From: Homarus americanus
Lineage: Eukaryota; Arthropoda; Malacostraca; Decapoda; Nephropidae
DNA length: 64,000 nt
NCBI RefSeq assembly: GCF_018991925.1
Contig: NW_024727688.1
Location: 186,001 to 250,000 of the forward strand
Reading direction: 5' to 3'
Shown: piece after piece, positions 1 to 11,515 of the stretch
Position numbering within the stretch: the stretch's first letter is position 1
Layout: every line of letters begins with the position of its first letter
Made by a program: the position numbers and the translations under genes
Notes under the pieces: generated by a model
What the model was told of the DNA's origin: nothing
The model's input: only the letters and a program-made list of their open reading frames with translations
Databases searched by the model: none

Positions 1-64
1 GTTCAGGGTGTCGGATCCTTTAATTGTCAGCCTTTTAGGGTTTGATTATAGTGTAAAAGAAAGT

Positions 65-152
65 CAGGCCACAGTGGATTACAGGGAAAACAATGTTTGA
101 GTCACAGGCAGGCCACAGTGGATTACAGGGAAAACAATGTTTGAGTCACAGG
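65..152. repeat. 44-bp tandem duplication, 2 copies
   Basis: The unit beginning CAGGCCACAGTGGATTACAG occurs at 65 and again at 109, so the period is 44 bp. The two copies look identical by eye, which points to a recent duplication. Confidence 0.95.
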
Positions 153-875
153 CCTTATATCTGAAGACATTTTAGGTAAGACTCTTCAACAAGTTTTTGC
201 GAACTTGTGAAAAACAAAATGTCACACATTTAAGGACAGCAAATGAGCTGATAGTATTTTGTATTTAATTGCTCTTCAGCACAAACAGACTTGTCTTACT
301 CTGTTCTGTACTGAAGAGACAATAACTGATGAGAGAGATCTTAATAAACAATGTTTTATCTACACAAATATTAATATATAAATTAAATTAATTTATAAAT
401 GATAAATAAGAACAGGTAAAACAACAGCGGACACAAGAACATCTACAACACAAACTAACACCTCAGTGGTCAACAAGACGGTGACACCACCAAGGCGTGG
501 ACCACACCCTCCCGGTGATCACAGCTACAAACAAAACAACCATTAATTAGCACAGTTAAATATAGGCAAAATCCATCACATCCTGAGCTCCATAATAAAG
601 TAATTATTGATCACACGGGAAAATATTGTGTGGGGTAGAAGCTGGAGTCCTAGAATATACCGTGAGGGTGAGTTAGTGAGTTTGTTCAGTAACGTAAGAA
701 ATACAGTGGGGTCCTGTACGGCAACTGTCTACAGCTTCCTAACATCAGGTGGAGTTCGATAACTGACGTATTTGATGTTTACTGTAACATTACGTCATAG
801 GCTCAGTCATCTCCATATATTGTAATTGTATTTTTTTCAGCTTCAGTAAGAGTTGTAAACATATATCCAGACACA
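153..875. other. AT-rich DNA with no recognised gene
   Basis: No coding frame, RNA gene or long repeat was recognised. The stretch is AT-rich and becomes less so toward the candidate exon downstream. An upstream promoter for that exon could lie here, but no clear TATA or initiator element was picked out. Confidence 0.5.
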
Positions 876-1075
876 ACAGTTGAGCCAGGGTCCACCCCAC
901 CACAGTCTCTCTATCAGTTTCAGATTTTGCCACAGCTTCAGTTTCTGTCAGTCTGTCTCTCTGTATTTTTTCTTTTTATTTTTCGGAGGTGTTAGCGGGT
1001 GTGTGAGAGAGTGGCGGTGGAGACCTTTGTGTGTGTGTCGTGGTGCCGGGAGTCAGACTGCTCTCGTTTGTATTC

Positions 1076-1241
1076 ATGGCAGATGTCGAGAGCCAGAGAA
1101 TGGTGACCCTCGGCGCCCCATCCCCGCTACGAGGAGGTCATCACTCAACGTATGGCCAGCCTCGGTATTGGCCTAGGGGACATCTTTCCCACCAGCCTTC
1201 CGGGTGTGACAGCCTTTCTTTCCCTTTCTCAGTTGCCTCAG
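1076..1241 (+). pseudogene. Candidate first coding exon with an apparent 1-base frameshift
   Basis: An ATG at 1076 in good context (TTCATGG) opens MADVESQRMVTLGAPS. A second frame, shifted by one base, continues as RYEEVITQRMASLGIGLGDI and further protein-like sequence, and stays open to CAG at 1239-1241. A consensus donor GTGAGG follows at 1242. Dropping one C from either CCCC run (1116-1119 or 1122-1125) would join the two frames into one exon of about 55 codons. The surrounding sequence is richer in GC and CpG than most of the window, as expected for a 5' exon. If the break is real, translation could instead start at ATG 1152 (30 codons, phase 0 at the donor). The protein was not recognised and no downstream exon was matched. 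A homopolymer assembly error, a pseudogene and a chance ORF all remain possible. Confidence 0.35.
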
Positions 1242-1244
1242 GTG

Positions 1245-2785
1245 AGGATTCTCAGCTAAGGGAGAACAACAAGTAGTCATTCGACTTTAAGTGACCTTGT
1301 CTGAAAACTGGTTAACTTTTGTCCAAATTGCATAAAATTATGCATTTTGTTTCATGACTGCGCTGGGTCGTTGCAAGGCTCGACCAGGCTTTAGCTCAGT
1401 TACAATCGGAAATTATATGACTTACAAGAGCCAGAACATCCGTGCCCTGCGGACACGTTTCAAAGTTTTTTTCTTAAAAGCAATTTGTGCCAAGGATAAA
1501 ACAATAACTTGCCGTCATAACCGGAGAGCAGGAACCGTCACGTCAAGAGTGTAGTTTACGGTAAGTAATTGTATGAACACAACTCTGCCATTATGAGCCA
1601 TTACCTAATGGGTGTATCTCTCGGTGTGGTCCTTGCCTCAAGCTGGTTCACCCTAGCCTGTTATTCTTAACTTCAATAGTATAGGTAACTATTAGCTGAC
1701 CATCTTGTTTACCTCCTGGTCCACCCTCCATCTTCCGGTGTACTGAAGGTTGGGTCATACTTAGTATAGTCTAGAGTGTAGGTTTACAGTTCACATCTTA
1801 AACCACATTATAATATTAAGTAATATATTCCTGATTTTGTCAATAAACATTTGTAAAAAAAAAATAATTCAATATCTAACGATACAAGTGACTTTGGTTC
1901 AATGTATTCCTATTGGTGATGATCTCGACCTTGTTCCACCATAACAACGGCCGTCGTCCACCCTGTCAGCATGAGAGGTGTGCCACGGCCTTCTCCTCGC
2001 CCAAACGTGTCCACGCTCAAAACTAGCCCACACCCGCCCAATATAAAAAAAATATGACGAAATTTACATTCATTAACGTCTAGTAATAAATATTTATGAT
2101 GTTTTGGCCAGCAGATAATGAGCCGTGTGTTGGTATCACTCGGTGTAATGGGTCACGTGATGAACTCATTAGAGGCTCTCGATTGCTTGAAATAAAAATG
2201 CCGCTATTTTCATAACTCATTATGGGACAAATTAAAATGGCTAATTATTTATTCATACACCCATTATACATTGTTCAGTATTTTTGACAGGTTCAATACT
2301 CTAAGACAACAGATTCCCCTTCCTGAATAACTTTATTATTCATAGTTACTGTCAACGGGGAGGCCATAATAAAACTAAATAACAATTAAGTCGTCATTCT
2401 ACACCAGACTTTTTGTTTAATTTATTTTCACATCGAACTGGACTAATCAGAGAACCGGAGCAACGAAATCACAATAAATTTTCATTACAAATACAAATAC
2501 ATTTATATTTTCGGCGGTAAACTAAATAATAACTTGCTGTCCCACTTACTGGAACTTTAGTAAACAGAGTATCATCAAAGTTCGTGTCGTCTTTGTGAGT
2601 AAATTGGGAAAAATAATTGAAGTCCGTCTGTACATGTCTGGATTACTGCCCTAACAACCACCCCAGCAACGAGTCGCTCTGACCTGCCGAAAACACTGAA
2701 CATAAAGCTGCCATAAGTACATAAAGATTCTAAAACAAACAATTAACAATATATCTCACACAGCTACTTAGTCACCCCCTAAAAA
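1245..2785. other. Presumed intronic or intergenic AT-rich DNA
   Basis: No further exon was recognised downstream of the candidate donor. A 66-codon open frame at 1354-1554 has no recognisable protein character. The rest is unstructured AT-rich sequence. Confidence 0.45.
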
Positions 2786-2787
2786 CT

Positions 2788-2830
2788 GTGTGTGTGTGTG
2801 TGTGTGTGTAATAATAATAATAATAATAAT
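2788..2830. repeat. (GT)n followed by (TAA)n, the latter being a LINE 3' tail
   Basis: A (GT)n tract at about 2788-2808 abuts (TAA)n at 2809-2830. Read on the minus strand, the TAA tract is an (ATT)n tail directly after AATAAACCGTTAATT, at the 3' end of the LINE fragment that lies at higher coordinates. Confidence 0.85.
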
Positions 2831-3532
2831 TAACGGTTTATTGAAAGAGCTTGGCAGCCAGAAGGCTGAAAATATACAGTTACATATTTGGGGAATGGGT
2901 TACGAATTACAAATAATATACAAGTGACATAAGTGACACAAATAAGACATATAGTAACTTAGATGGGGATCAGCTCAAAATACAGTTCATTTCAACATAG
3001 TGACAGTGTAGGGAGCAGTGTTTACTGGGAGTGAATACACTGATTTATTACATGTTATTGATAATTTTTACAATGGTTGGGACTGGGCTGTTCTTATAGC
3101 GATCAGTTCGTGCACGTATGGGCTGGATGCGGTTGTGGTGTCGAACAGCAATTCTCGGACAGGGGATCTCAGGTGGTAGTAGGGGCCGGTGTCGGGGATG
3201 GTGTAGAAGCTTCTTACCAAATTTGCAGATGAGGCCGTGGTGATGGTCAGTGAGAGTCGAAAGGGTCAGTGTGTTGAGCGCTTCTTGATATGTGGAGTAG
3301 GAAGGGGAGAGAATAATCTTGCATGCCCTCTTTTGCACTTTTTCTAGGTGTTTACGTTGTGTGGCATTTAGGGAGGAAGACCAGGTGGGGGAGGCATAGG
3401 TGAGCTTGGGAAGTATGAATGTTGTGTATACACTGAGGAGCTCGTGTGCAGGAACTCCGAGGGACTTGAGTCGGCGGAGGAGGTGGAGACGGAAACTGGA
3501 GGTTGACAACTTCACTGACGTGTGGTTTCCAA

Positions 3533-3536
<4 letters not shown>
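2830..3536 (-). mobile_element. 5'-truncated non-LTR retrotransposon (LINE) 3' end
   Basis: On the minus strand this segment holds the C-terminal end of a reverse-transcriptase ORF, its stop at 3048, a ~215-bp 3' UTR ending in AATAAA, and an (ATT)n tail at 2830-2809. An AATAAA signal followed by a short-repeat tail is the usual end of CR1, Jockey or I-type LINEs; the clade was not determined. The 5' side is cut off where a (GT)n microsatellite begins at about 3537. Confidence 0.8.
3048..3533 (-). pseudogene. LINE reverse transcriptase C-terminal fragment, frameshifted
   Basis: The minus-strand frame ending at 3048 reads through motifs typical of the post-thumb C-terminus of LINE reverse transcriptases: LPKLTYASPTWSSSLN, then LEKVQKRACKIIL, and finally RYKNSPVPTIVKIINN just before the stop. 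The expected upstream motif LNWKPHVSEVVN is also present (about 3533-3498), but in a different frame, so a frameshift lies near 3495-3505. The nominal start at 3515 is therefore not a true start. Only about 155 codons remain of a protein normally near 900-1000 residues; the polymerase core and endonuclease are missing. This is a dead 5'-truncated copy. Confidence 0.8.

Positions 3537-3592
<56 letters not shown>
3537..3592. repeat. (GT)n microsatellite
   Basis: About 28 GT units mark the truncated 5' side of the LINE fragment. Confidence 0.97.
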
Positions 3593-3593
<1 letters not shown>

Positions 3594-4139
3594 TTCACCT
3601 TCCATAATTTCATCATCTCAACAGAGGTTTACGTTTCCTCCCTGTTCTTAGTCGTACAGGAAATTAGATGAAGGACCGCTTCTTGCTGCAGGAAACTACC
3701 CGATGCATTACACTTATTAAACCTTCTTTTTTTTTGCCGTTGACCTGACGTAGATAACTGGCGTACATACACCGTCCTTTCCGATGAGAAGTAAATATCA
3801 TGAATAAGAGTTGTACTGCTGACGGTGGAGAGACACTGGGGCAGGTAGAGACACACAGGTAAGGCGGTGAGGGGCGGGTAGACACACACAGGTCATGAGT
3901 ACAGGCGGGTCTTGTACATGTCCTGATCTCCCTTGGTCACACCTACAGACCTGATCCTTCCCCATGATTCCCCCATAGACGTCAATTCCCCTTTCCTCCC
4001 CCTACCTCCCCTCCTCCTGGTCCCCTCACCACTTGAATGCTACCTAACCCTCCCCCTTCACCACTCGACTGATTCCCCCAGGTAGATTTCACTAATGAGT
4101 TTATTTTTAAGTAAGTTGTTGTTAGCACATTAAAAAGCA

Positions 4140-4800
4140 CACGTGGGGGTAGAGGGATGAGAGGGGGGAGAGGAATGAGAGGGGGGAGAGGGCTGAGAGG
4201 GGAGAGAGGGCTGAGAGAGGGAGGGAGGCGAAGCGGGTCTCTTGGTCACGTTCACGAGGGGAGAGGGGAGGGGAAAGGAGGAGGAGGAGGAGAGAGAGTA
4301 CCAGAACAGATGAAAGCAGGTGGGGAAAGGAGAGAGAGAGAGAGAGAAGCTTTGAAAACACGGGAGGTGAAGGAGAAGCAGAAAGAAACTGAAGGACGAA
4401 AGAAAGAAAGGGAAAGAAAAAAGATAAAAGAGAAATGATGATAAAAGTGGGAGATGGGGAGATGAGAATAACATAAAATGAAAAAGTGGAAAATTGTAAA
4501 AATGAAAAGAAGAAAGAAGGTAAAAATATGAAAAACGAGAGAAAGACAGAGTGAGAGGAAGAAAGAAAGAAAAAGAGTCAGGGAGGAAAGTTAAGAGCGC
4601 TTCAGCACGTGGGGGGGAAGTGAAGAAATAAGAATAATTTAAAGGAAATGTGAAAACAGAAAAAGAGAAAATGTTAAGAGAAAGAAGAGCACTCTGACGC
4701 ACCTGGGGGGGGTGGAGGGGGGAGATGGAGGAGGGAGAGAGAAGGAGAGGGAGGGAGGTGGAGAGGGAGAGGGGAGAGGAGAGAAGGAGAGATGCTAATA
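4140..4800. repeat. Purine-rich (A/G) tract
   Basis: The + strand is overwhelmingly A and G across most of this stretch, with degenerate units such as GAGAGGGGGGAGAGG. Predicted Ser-Leu or Arg-Glu-rich frames on either strand reflect base composition, not genes. Such tracts can form triplex DNA. Confidence 0.8.
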
Positions 4801-4836
4801 AGTTCTAAAGAAAAAGAAATGGAAAATGTTCGATGT

Positions 4837-4840
<4 letters not shown>

Positions 4841-4874
<34 letters not shown>

Positions 4875-4988
4875 GGAAATAAACACGGAGGAAGAGAGAG
4901 GAAGAAGAGTGTGACAGAGTGTGTGTGAAAGGGAAGGAAATTGCTTGGAAGGTGTCGATCAGGAATTGCGTATAATTCCAGGAAAAGC

Positions 4989-5027
<39 letters not shown>
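4841..5027. repeat. Two (GA)n microsatellites
   Basis: Pure (GA)n runs lie at 4841-4872 and 4992-5027, separated by about 120 bp of non-repetitive DNA. A short GACTGACTGACC run follows near 5047-5062. Confidence 0.95.
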
Positions 5028-5032
<5 letters not shown>

Positions 5033-5074
5033 CACTTCTACGATAACTGACTGACTGACCGACTGGCTGACTGA

Positions 5075-6760
5075 TATTAACAAAGATTAGTGATTAACTG
5101 GAAGAATAACCGACTGACAGACTGCTTCTTCGATGTTTCAGGTTCGCATATACAGCAGGGGAACCACAAGAAATCCCGAGTCCTGGCTACACTACACGCT
5201 TTCCTCGCTAACGCAGCTTCTGAACACCTCCCGCTAACCTAATTATTTTACTAAAGAATAACAAATATCAATCACGGACATAAAATTACATCGAGAAAAA
5301 CAGTCAAGAATCTAAAGAAAAAAAAACTAGATAATTCGTCAGTAAATTCCACGACTAAAAAAGAAATAAATAAATACGAAAATAAATGACTGTGGACGAT
5401 GCAGAATAAAGTACATGAAAATGAAGAAATCAGCATAAAAGAAATTACATAAATCAGGAGCCGCTGCAGTAAACGTGATCATAAATCAATATATGGAAAT
5501 AGAGTTACTGGAAGGCGAGGCAAAGCACTGCTCCAGGAAAATATAGAGATTGATAGAGCTACGAATAGACATTTCCAGCGAGTGTGGGTGGAGAGGGGGG
5601 AGAGGGAGATTAGGGGAGGGGTGAGTGGAGGTAGTTGATGGAGTGAGGTGGAGAGGATGAAGAGGAAAAAGACGTGGAGAGCTATAGGGGTAGGCGTGGG
5701 GGTAAATGATGTAGGGAGGTGGGGGGGGGTATTATAGAAATGAGTGCAAGAGAGAGTTGAAGGACTTGGTGAGGGGAAAGAAGTGGAGGGTTTAGTGGAG
5801 GGGTGGAGGCCTTGGTGGTGCGGTAGGTGGGGGGGGGGGTGAGGGGGAGGAGAGGGGTTGATTGGCTTGTCGGTGATGGGGACGGGAAGGGAGGAGATAG
5901 GATTGATAGAAAACAGAAAGATAAATAAGAAAAATCAAGATGAAAAAATTACGAAAAGAGGGAGAGTGAGAAAGACATACATCTGCCAATATATCAGCAA
6001 TAGGAACCAACACATAACTAACACCTCAATACACAAATAAGTCAAAACAGCAGAAGTTACACGTTCATATTGGAGCCACATATCAAGTATTCTCCAGCTC
6101 CTCCTCTGCTACGCCCAACATATGTCTTACATCGTCTCATAAATTCACCCCAAAAGCCATAACTCTCCTTCCTGTGTGGAGTATTGAAGGGGAGGACGAC
6201 ACTAAAGTACTTCCTCATTTGTTTTGAAAGGAGGAAGTACTTTATGCACCACTAAAATGTATGAATTACCTGAAAAACCTCCTGAATTAATAGAATGAGA
6301 GAAATAATTCAATATATCCAAGGCCATTACCCTTTCCTTGTACGGAGAAGTGGACACGTCAGAGCTTCCTAATTTCTATTCTACAAAAGACGTTCTTGAC
6401 TAATCATAACATATACGAATTTCCTACAAAAATCATCACTACAAAACTAAATACTAAAACCAATAAACATAAGTTATGAAAAAAGGGCTTTAAATTAGGA
6501 GTTTATGTTAAATAAAAGAAAATTAACAAAACTCGGTTACTGGACAGGTGTGGGAAATGGAATCATATCTAAGCATAAATCTAAAATGTTTAATGGGAAA
6601 TATTGCACCTGAGGCTGGAGTAAACAAAAGCTGAATGAAGTTAAGCGTTTGGTAAATCACTCGTGTGTACTTGATATCAATAACCGATTGTTTTATTGTT
6701 TTAGTTGTGCACCAGTGAATGGATTAAAACATTTTGTTAAATTGCTTATACAGTACTGTC
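5075..6760. other. Non-coding DNA with G-rich patches
   Basis: Unique-looking AT-rich sequence surrounds a G-rich stretch at about 5580-5860. No protein frame with recognisable character was seen. Confidence 0.5.
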
Positions 6761-6764
6761 CTAG

Positions 6765-6771
6765 TATACAT

Positions 6772-6810
<39 letters not shown>

Positions 6811-6864
6811 CATACACACATACATACATACATACATACATACATACATACATACATACATACA
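6765..6864. repeat. (CATA)n-(CA)n-(CATA)n compound microsatellite
   Basis: A (CATA)n run, a (CA)n run of about 30 bp and a second (CATA)n run lie in direct succession. Confidence 0.97.
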
Positions 6865-7320
6865 CCATTAACAGTAAAAAAAAATAAGGTCACTTAAGAT
6901 AAAATTTATAAACATTGCAATAAATTTATGAGAATCTGTACGGAAATAAATTATCTTGTTTTTTTAGCCATTAGTGAGTCGCCATAACAACATGCGGTAA
7001 CTGCAAATATGAGAGATATATCAAGACTGCATCGCGCCAACTCTCCCACTTCTCTTTGATATCAGAAAACGAATAGTCGATTCCAGTTTCCAATTCCAGA
7101 GCGTTTACTTGCCTGGAATTCAGTCTCTCTCAGTCGCAGGTATCCAATAAGTTTGTTCCTAAAGGGGAGGAGGAGGAGGAGGTATATGATTTTACAATAT
7201 CCAGCTTAACTTGAGGTTCTTTGATTACACATACATCGTGTTTCAGTAATCTTGGCCTCACTTAACGATGCGCTGTCCACTCTTCTTTCTAGCCTTTACT
7301 TGTATCGCTAAACTGTGGCT

Positions 7321-7385
7321 ACTCTATTAAACCATTACTACTCTATTAAACCATTACTACTCTATTAAACCATTACTACTCTTTT
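7321..7385. repeat. 19-bp tandem repeat, about 3.3 copies
   Basis: The unit ACTCTATTAAACCATTACT repeats perfectly three times and then decays. Confidence 0.93.
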
Positions 7386-7389
7386 AACT

Positions 7390-9000
7390 AGAAAAAAATA
7401 CACCAATAAAACCCAATTGAAAAACCCTCCCCCGTCTGACCTATGTTAAAATGAATAAAAAAAACTAACACTTTATTATTCATTTCTAGAGCCACCAGAA
7501 ATAACCTCGGATCATTAGCGTGAAGGATCGGATCAGAAGGCCTAGAAAAATGCAGATAAAACTAATGAATTCGTAAATAATAAATCAATCAATACATGAA
7601 TAACAACGATTAATAACAGGTAACTTCTGAAAAATATAATGGTGGTTTACATAATCACCTCAGAAATTTGGAATACCTGATTGGGGGTTTTATCTTCATT
7701 GGAAATAATAAAAAGAGGCAGACACAATATTTTCCCACCAATGATAGAGCACAAACTATTTTATTTGTTTTGTATTATTTATTTTTTTGTTTTTATTTCT
7801 GTCTTCACACCGAGGTCACCAAAGTAACCACTCACTTAACCCTTCCATGGAGTCCCTCGCGAGTTAATAATAATCCCCCACACTCCCTTAACGGGCAGCC
7901 CTAAGGTTCTCTCAGGGCGCACTGAAGATACCTGCCAATAGGGCCCATCATTAACTATGATTTATGGTTCGCTGGCCACCGCTTTAAGAGGCACTCAGTC
8001 GCACATGCACGATAATAACAAGTGAATTGGAGTCGAGCTGCTTATAATACTCTCTCTCTCTCTCTGGCTTTCACTTTCATTGTCTTTCCCTCACTCTTCG
8101 GCTTTCTCTCTCATTCCCTCATTCTCAGCTTGGTTTTATATCTACCTCACTATCTTCACTCATTTTTTTTTCTCTCCCCCTTTCCTGTTTTTCCTTCTCG
8201 CTCTCTCTCCTTGGTCTCGTCTCGTCTTGGGAGTTTGACTATTGTCGTAAAAAATGGACTCCTTGCCCTGACAGAAGAAGACGCGAGAATATATTTAATG
8301 TTTTAAGTTGTGACAAACATTGGGAAATAACGTATTTGAGACGAGATTAGACACACACGCATATAAACACGCGTGTGTGTGTGTTAAGTTAAAAAAAAAG
8401 ATAAACAATGCATAATCACCAAAAGCACATGAAGGGGGAGGGGGGTGGTAACATAAATATCAGAGGCAGAAATCAGCGTAAGTGAAGGTGGTTGTATATT
8501 CAAATACTTTATTAATTTTCAAACAAACCATTCAGCTACTAAGTGACATTTCACATCAATTAAGCAAAATGAACTAATGATGTTTTCCGTTTACAAATGT
8601 TCCACACTTGCATTACGAACGGTACTGACCAAACAGCTTCTAGTCGTTACAGAAATGGAAACATTTTCATCAAATTCGCGTGACAGACTTTTCCTCGTGA
8701 ATCTTTGAAACAAAAGCCACCCTAAAACTTTTCCTATCAAATTAATTAAGAAAAAGTTCAGGAACATCTTTAACCAAGTCTTACCTTGTTGCAGGAGCTG
8801 CCCTTTGCCGATGACGTCTTGTAAGTTGGGAGAACCTGCGGCACATTACTTCTTCGTCAGGGGCCACTCCCGTCCCTCGGCAGGTGACGATATCATTGAT
8901 TTATATCTCCCAGTTCCTCGCTATCTGGCGGACGTCGTCTGTTCACCACACTAGATAAGAGAAAGGAGTCAGTGAGAGGGAGAAAAAAAGTTTGTTTGAC
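7390..9000. other. Non-coding DNA
   Basis: Apart from a CT-rich patch (about 8040-8220) and the small inverted repeat at 8351-8380, no gene or repeat was recognised. Confidence 0.5.
8351..8380. repeat. 10-bp perfect inverted repeat around ATATAAACAC
   Basis: ACACACACGC (8351-8360) and GCGTGTGTGT (8371-8380) are exact reverse complements flanking a 10-base loop. It probably arose from facing CA and GT repeats; a regulatory role is unsupported. Confidence 0.85.
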
Positions 9001-9009
9001 TGATAGTAA

Positions 9010-9660
9010 CAGGCGGGGGAGGGGGAGTGGTTGGTAGTGTGGGGGTGGTGTGGGGAGTGGTTGGTAGTGTGTGGTGTGGGGAGGGTGGTTGGTGGTGGTG
9101 GTGTGTGTGGTTGGTGGTGTGGGGTGGTGTGGGGAGGGGAGTGGTTGGTAGTGTGGGGGTGGGTGGGTGTGGGGAGGGGAGGGGGTGGTTGGTGTGTGGG
9201 GTGGTGTGGGGAGGAGGGAGTGGTTGGTAGTGTGGGGGTGGTGTGGGGAGGGGGGTGAATTGTGGGGAGGAGTGGTTGGTAGTGTGGGGGTGGTGTGGGG
9301 AGGGAGTGTGGTTGGTAGTGTGTAGGGGTGTGTGTGGTGAGGGAGTGGTTGGTAGTGTGGGGGGTGGTGTGGGGGGTGGTTGGTTAGGGGTGGTGTGGGG
9401 AGGAGTGGTTGGTAGTGTGGGGGTGGTGTGGGGAGGTGGTTGGTAGTGTGGGGGTGGTGTTGGTACGGAAGGGGGGGTGGTGTAGGTAGGGAAGGGGAGA
9501 TGGTAGTGAGGTGATGGTGTTGTAGGCGGAGAGGGGGAGTGGTTGGTAGTGAGGTGGGTGGTGTGGGGAGGAGGAGTGGAGGTGGTAGTGACGGGGTGGT
9601 GTAGGTAGGGGAGTGGAGGTGGTAGTGAGGTGATGGTGTTGTGGGCGGGGGAGGCGTTGG
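9010..9660 (+). repeat. G/T-rich minisatellite
   Basis: Variants of GTGGTTGGTAGTGTGGGGGT and GTGTGGGGAGG repeat irregularly with a period near 30-40 bp. The + strand is nearly free of C. A proline-rich 374-codon frame on the minus strand is a translation of this array. The many GGG and GGGG runs give high G-quadruplex potential. Confidence 0.9.
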
Positions 9661-9945
9661 TAGTGTGGGGTGATGTGTCAGGGGCGGGGTAGTGTCGAGG
9701 GGCGGGGGGTGAGTGTCGAGGGGCGGGGGGAGTGTCGAGGGCGGGGGTAGTGTCGAGGGGCGGGGGTAGTGTCGAGGGGGCGGGGGTGAGTGTCGAGGGG
9801 CGGGGAGTGGTGTCGAGGGGGGGGGTAGTGTCCGGGGGCAGGGGTAGTGTCGAGGGGGCAGGGGAGTGTCGAGGGGGCGTGGGTAGTGTCGAGGGGGCGT
9901 GGGTAGTGTCGAGGGGGCGTGGGTAGTGTCGAGGGCGGGATAACT
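9661..9945 (+). repeat. ~20-bp GTGTCGAGGGGGCGGGGGTA minisatellite
   Basis: About 14 copies of a unit beginning GTGTCGAGGG, with a G-rich variable second half of 18-22 bp. It directly abuts the G/T-rich array and is similarly G-skewed, but contains a CpG in nearly every unit. Confidence 0.9.
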
Positions 9946-10530
9946 AAAGACACAGGACAAACTTTCATAAAAAACAGGTATTTTATAAAAAGTTTTACCC
10001 CGGGAACTAAAGAGCAATTACTCTGGGTTATAATTCTTAGATGAAGGAATTCTTGCTTGGATTTATTTTAATAGTTTTTTCTAAGTTGTTGCACAAATTT
10101 CATAAAACAAAACTTCTGCACGTTAATGTTATTCTTTCCAGACACACACAAAAAAAAAAATATATATAAAAATAACCGGAAGACACCAACCCTGGCCGCC
10201 CTACAGACAGGTAATCCCCCTATCGCCTCGCACAGGTATTTTTACGGCGAACAGAATTTTTTGGAAATAATTTCGACCACTTTCAACGAACAATTTTCAA
10301 TAGTTATTCCGAGTCATTGGATGGAAATTTCAGTCGAATATATTCAACCGTAGGCGATCTATTTTGAAGACAGACAGACAGACAGACAGACAGACAGTGA
10401 ATAGTAAAGTGGTTGGGAAAAAATTCATCTTGTTTGACGGACACGACGAGACAGTGGGAGGAAAAACTCATGAAACACTTTTGCTGCCTGAAATACAAGA
10501 GACATTTGCTGTATCTTACATTATTAATAC
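9946..10530. other. Non-coding DNA with a (GACA)n run
   Basis: A (GACA)n microsatellite lies at about 10370-10397. Otherwise unstructured AT-rich sequence. Confidence 0.6.
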
Positions 10531-10539
10531 GGGGCTGAG

Positions 10540-10605
10540 GCGGCAGGGTGGATACATCATTCGTCTACTATCCTAAGAGTCATTGGTTCGATCCAGAGGG
10601 GTGGG
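10540..10605 (+). mobile_element. tRNA-derived SINE head (copy 1)
   Basis: GGCAGGGTGGATACATCATT resembles a pol III A box region and GGTTCGATCC (about 10584-10593) is a canonical B box, with spacing like a tRNA gene. The core CTACTATCCTAAGAG-CA-TGGTTCG is shared with a second copy at 55.3 kb, which supports a dispersed SINE family over a functional tRNA. No good acceptor stem was found. Confidence 0.6.
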
Positions 10606-11370
10606 GTGGTGGTGGAAGTGAAGGGATGAGGGTTGAGGTGAAGGGGTGGAGGTGAGGGTGTGGGTGAGGGTGTGGGTGAGAGGGTGTGGGTGAGAGGTGT
10701 GAAGGTGAGGGGGTGAGGGTAGGTTTGAGGGTCGTGGCGGAAGATCCTGGCAGAGGGTGAACGAGTGGGTCAGAGAGCAGAGTGGCGAGAGACTACGAAG
10801 AAAATAAAGAAAACAGAATGAATTATAGAGAACGCAAAAGTTGACCAGAGGAATGCAGTTGTGTGCGAGTAACATTCAGCAACAACCACAACAAAAAAAT
10901 TGATAAATCGGACAAATAACACGTGGTCAAACTCTCACACTATTTTAGCTTCAACTAACCCAGAAAATATTGGCAAAAGAACGACAATAATTTAATCTCC
11001 AACTAAAGCGAAAATCAAATTATAAACTAACAAACTTGAAAACCAATCCTGTAAACTTGGCCTTGACAGCGTGAACTATAATCTAATAATACAAGAAACA
11101 AAAACATGATGCATTTAATTCGATTTCTTTTTCTTTACATGTATGCTATCAGTGATTGCAATAGTCCAAACATTTTCTTGTATTTCATGCTAATTTATGG
11201 CTGGCTAAATGACTGATGCGAGGGAAGGAAAGGCCTTTCACTCTCAGCTGCAGAATTTTTTAAATCATAAAAAAAGACTATAATTATATTTTTGGATTTT
11301 TCATTCACACTAAACTAGAAATAAAACAACAGCAACATGATCTTTATAAAAAAAAAACCCAAAAAACATG
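10606..11370. other. G-rich patch then AT-rich non-coding DNA
   Basis: About 10606-10745 is G-rich with loose GGTGAGGGTGTGG-like repeats. The remainder is AT-rich and featureless. Confidence 0.55.
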
Positions 11371-11387
11371 AATGAATGGCACTGATG

Positions 11388-11389
<2 letters not shown>

Positions 11390-11425
<36 letters not shown>

Positions 11426-11515
11426 TGGACACACATACAGACAGACGGGCAGCAGATAGACACAGTGGCGGAGGGAGAGGGGGGGGGGATAGTCACATCA
11501 CAAGCACATCACAAA

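Noticed and set aside
8893..10017. 374-codon proline/threonine-rich minus-strand ORF
   Set aside because: It reads across the two G-rich minisatellites. The Pro-rich content follows from base composition.
10540..10605. Functional tRNA gene
   Set aside because: A and B boxes fit, but no pairing acceptor stem or clear anticodon loop was found, and a related dispersed copy exists at 55.3 kb.
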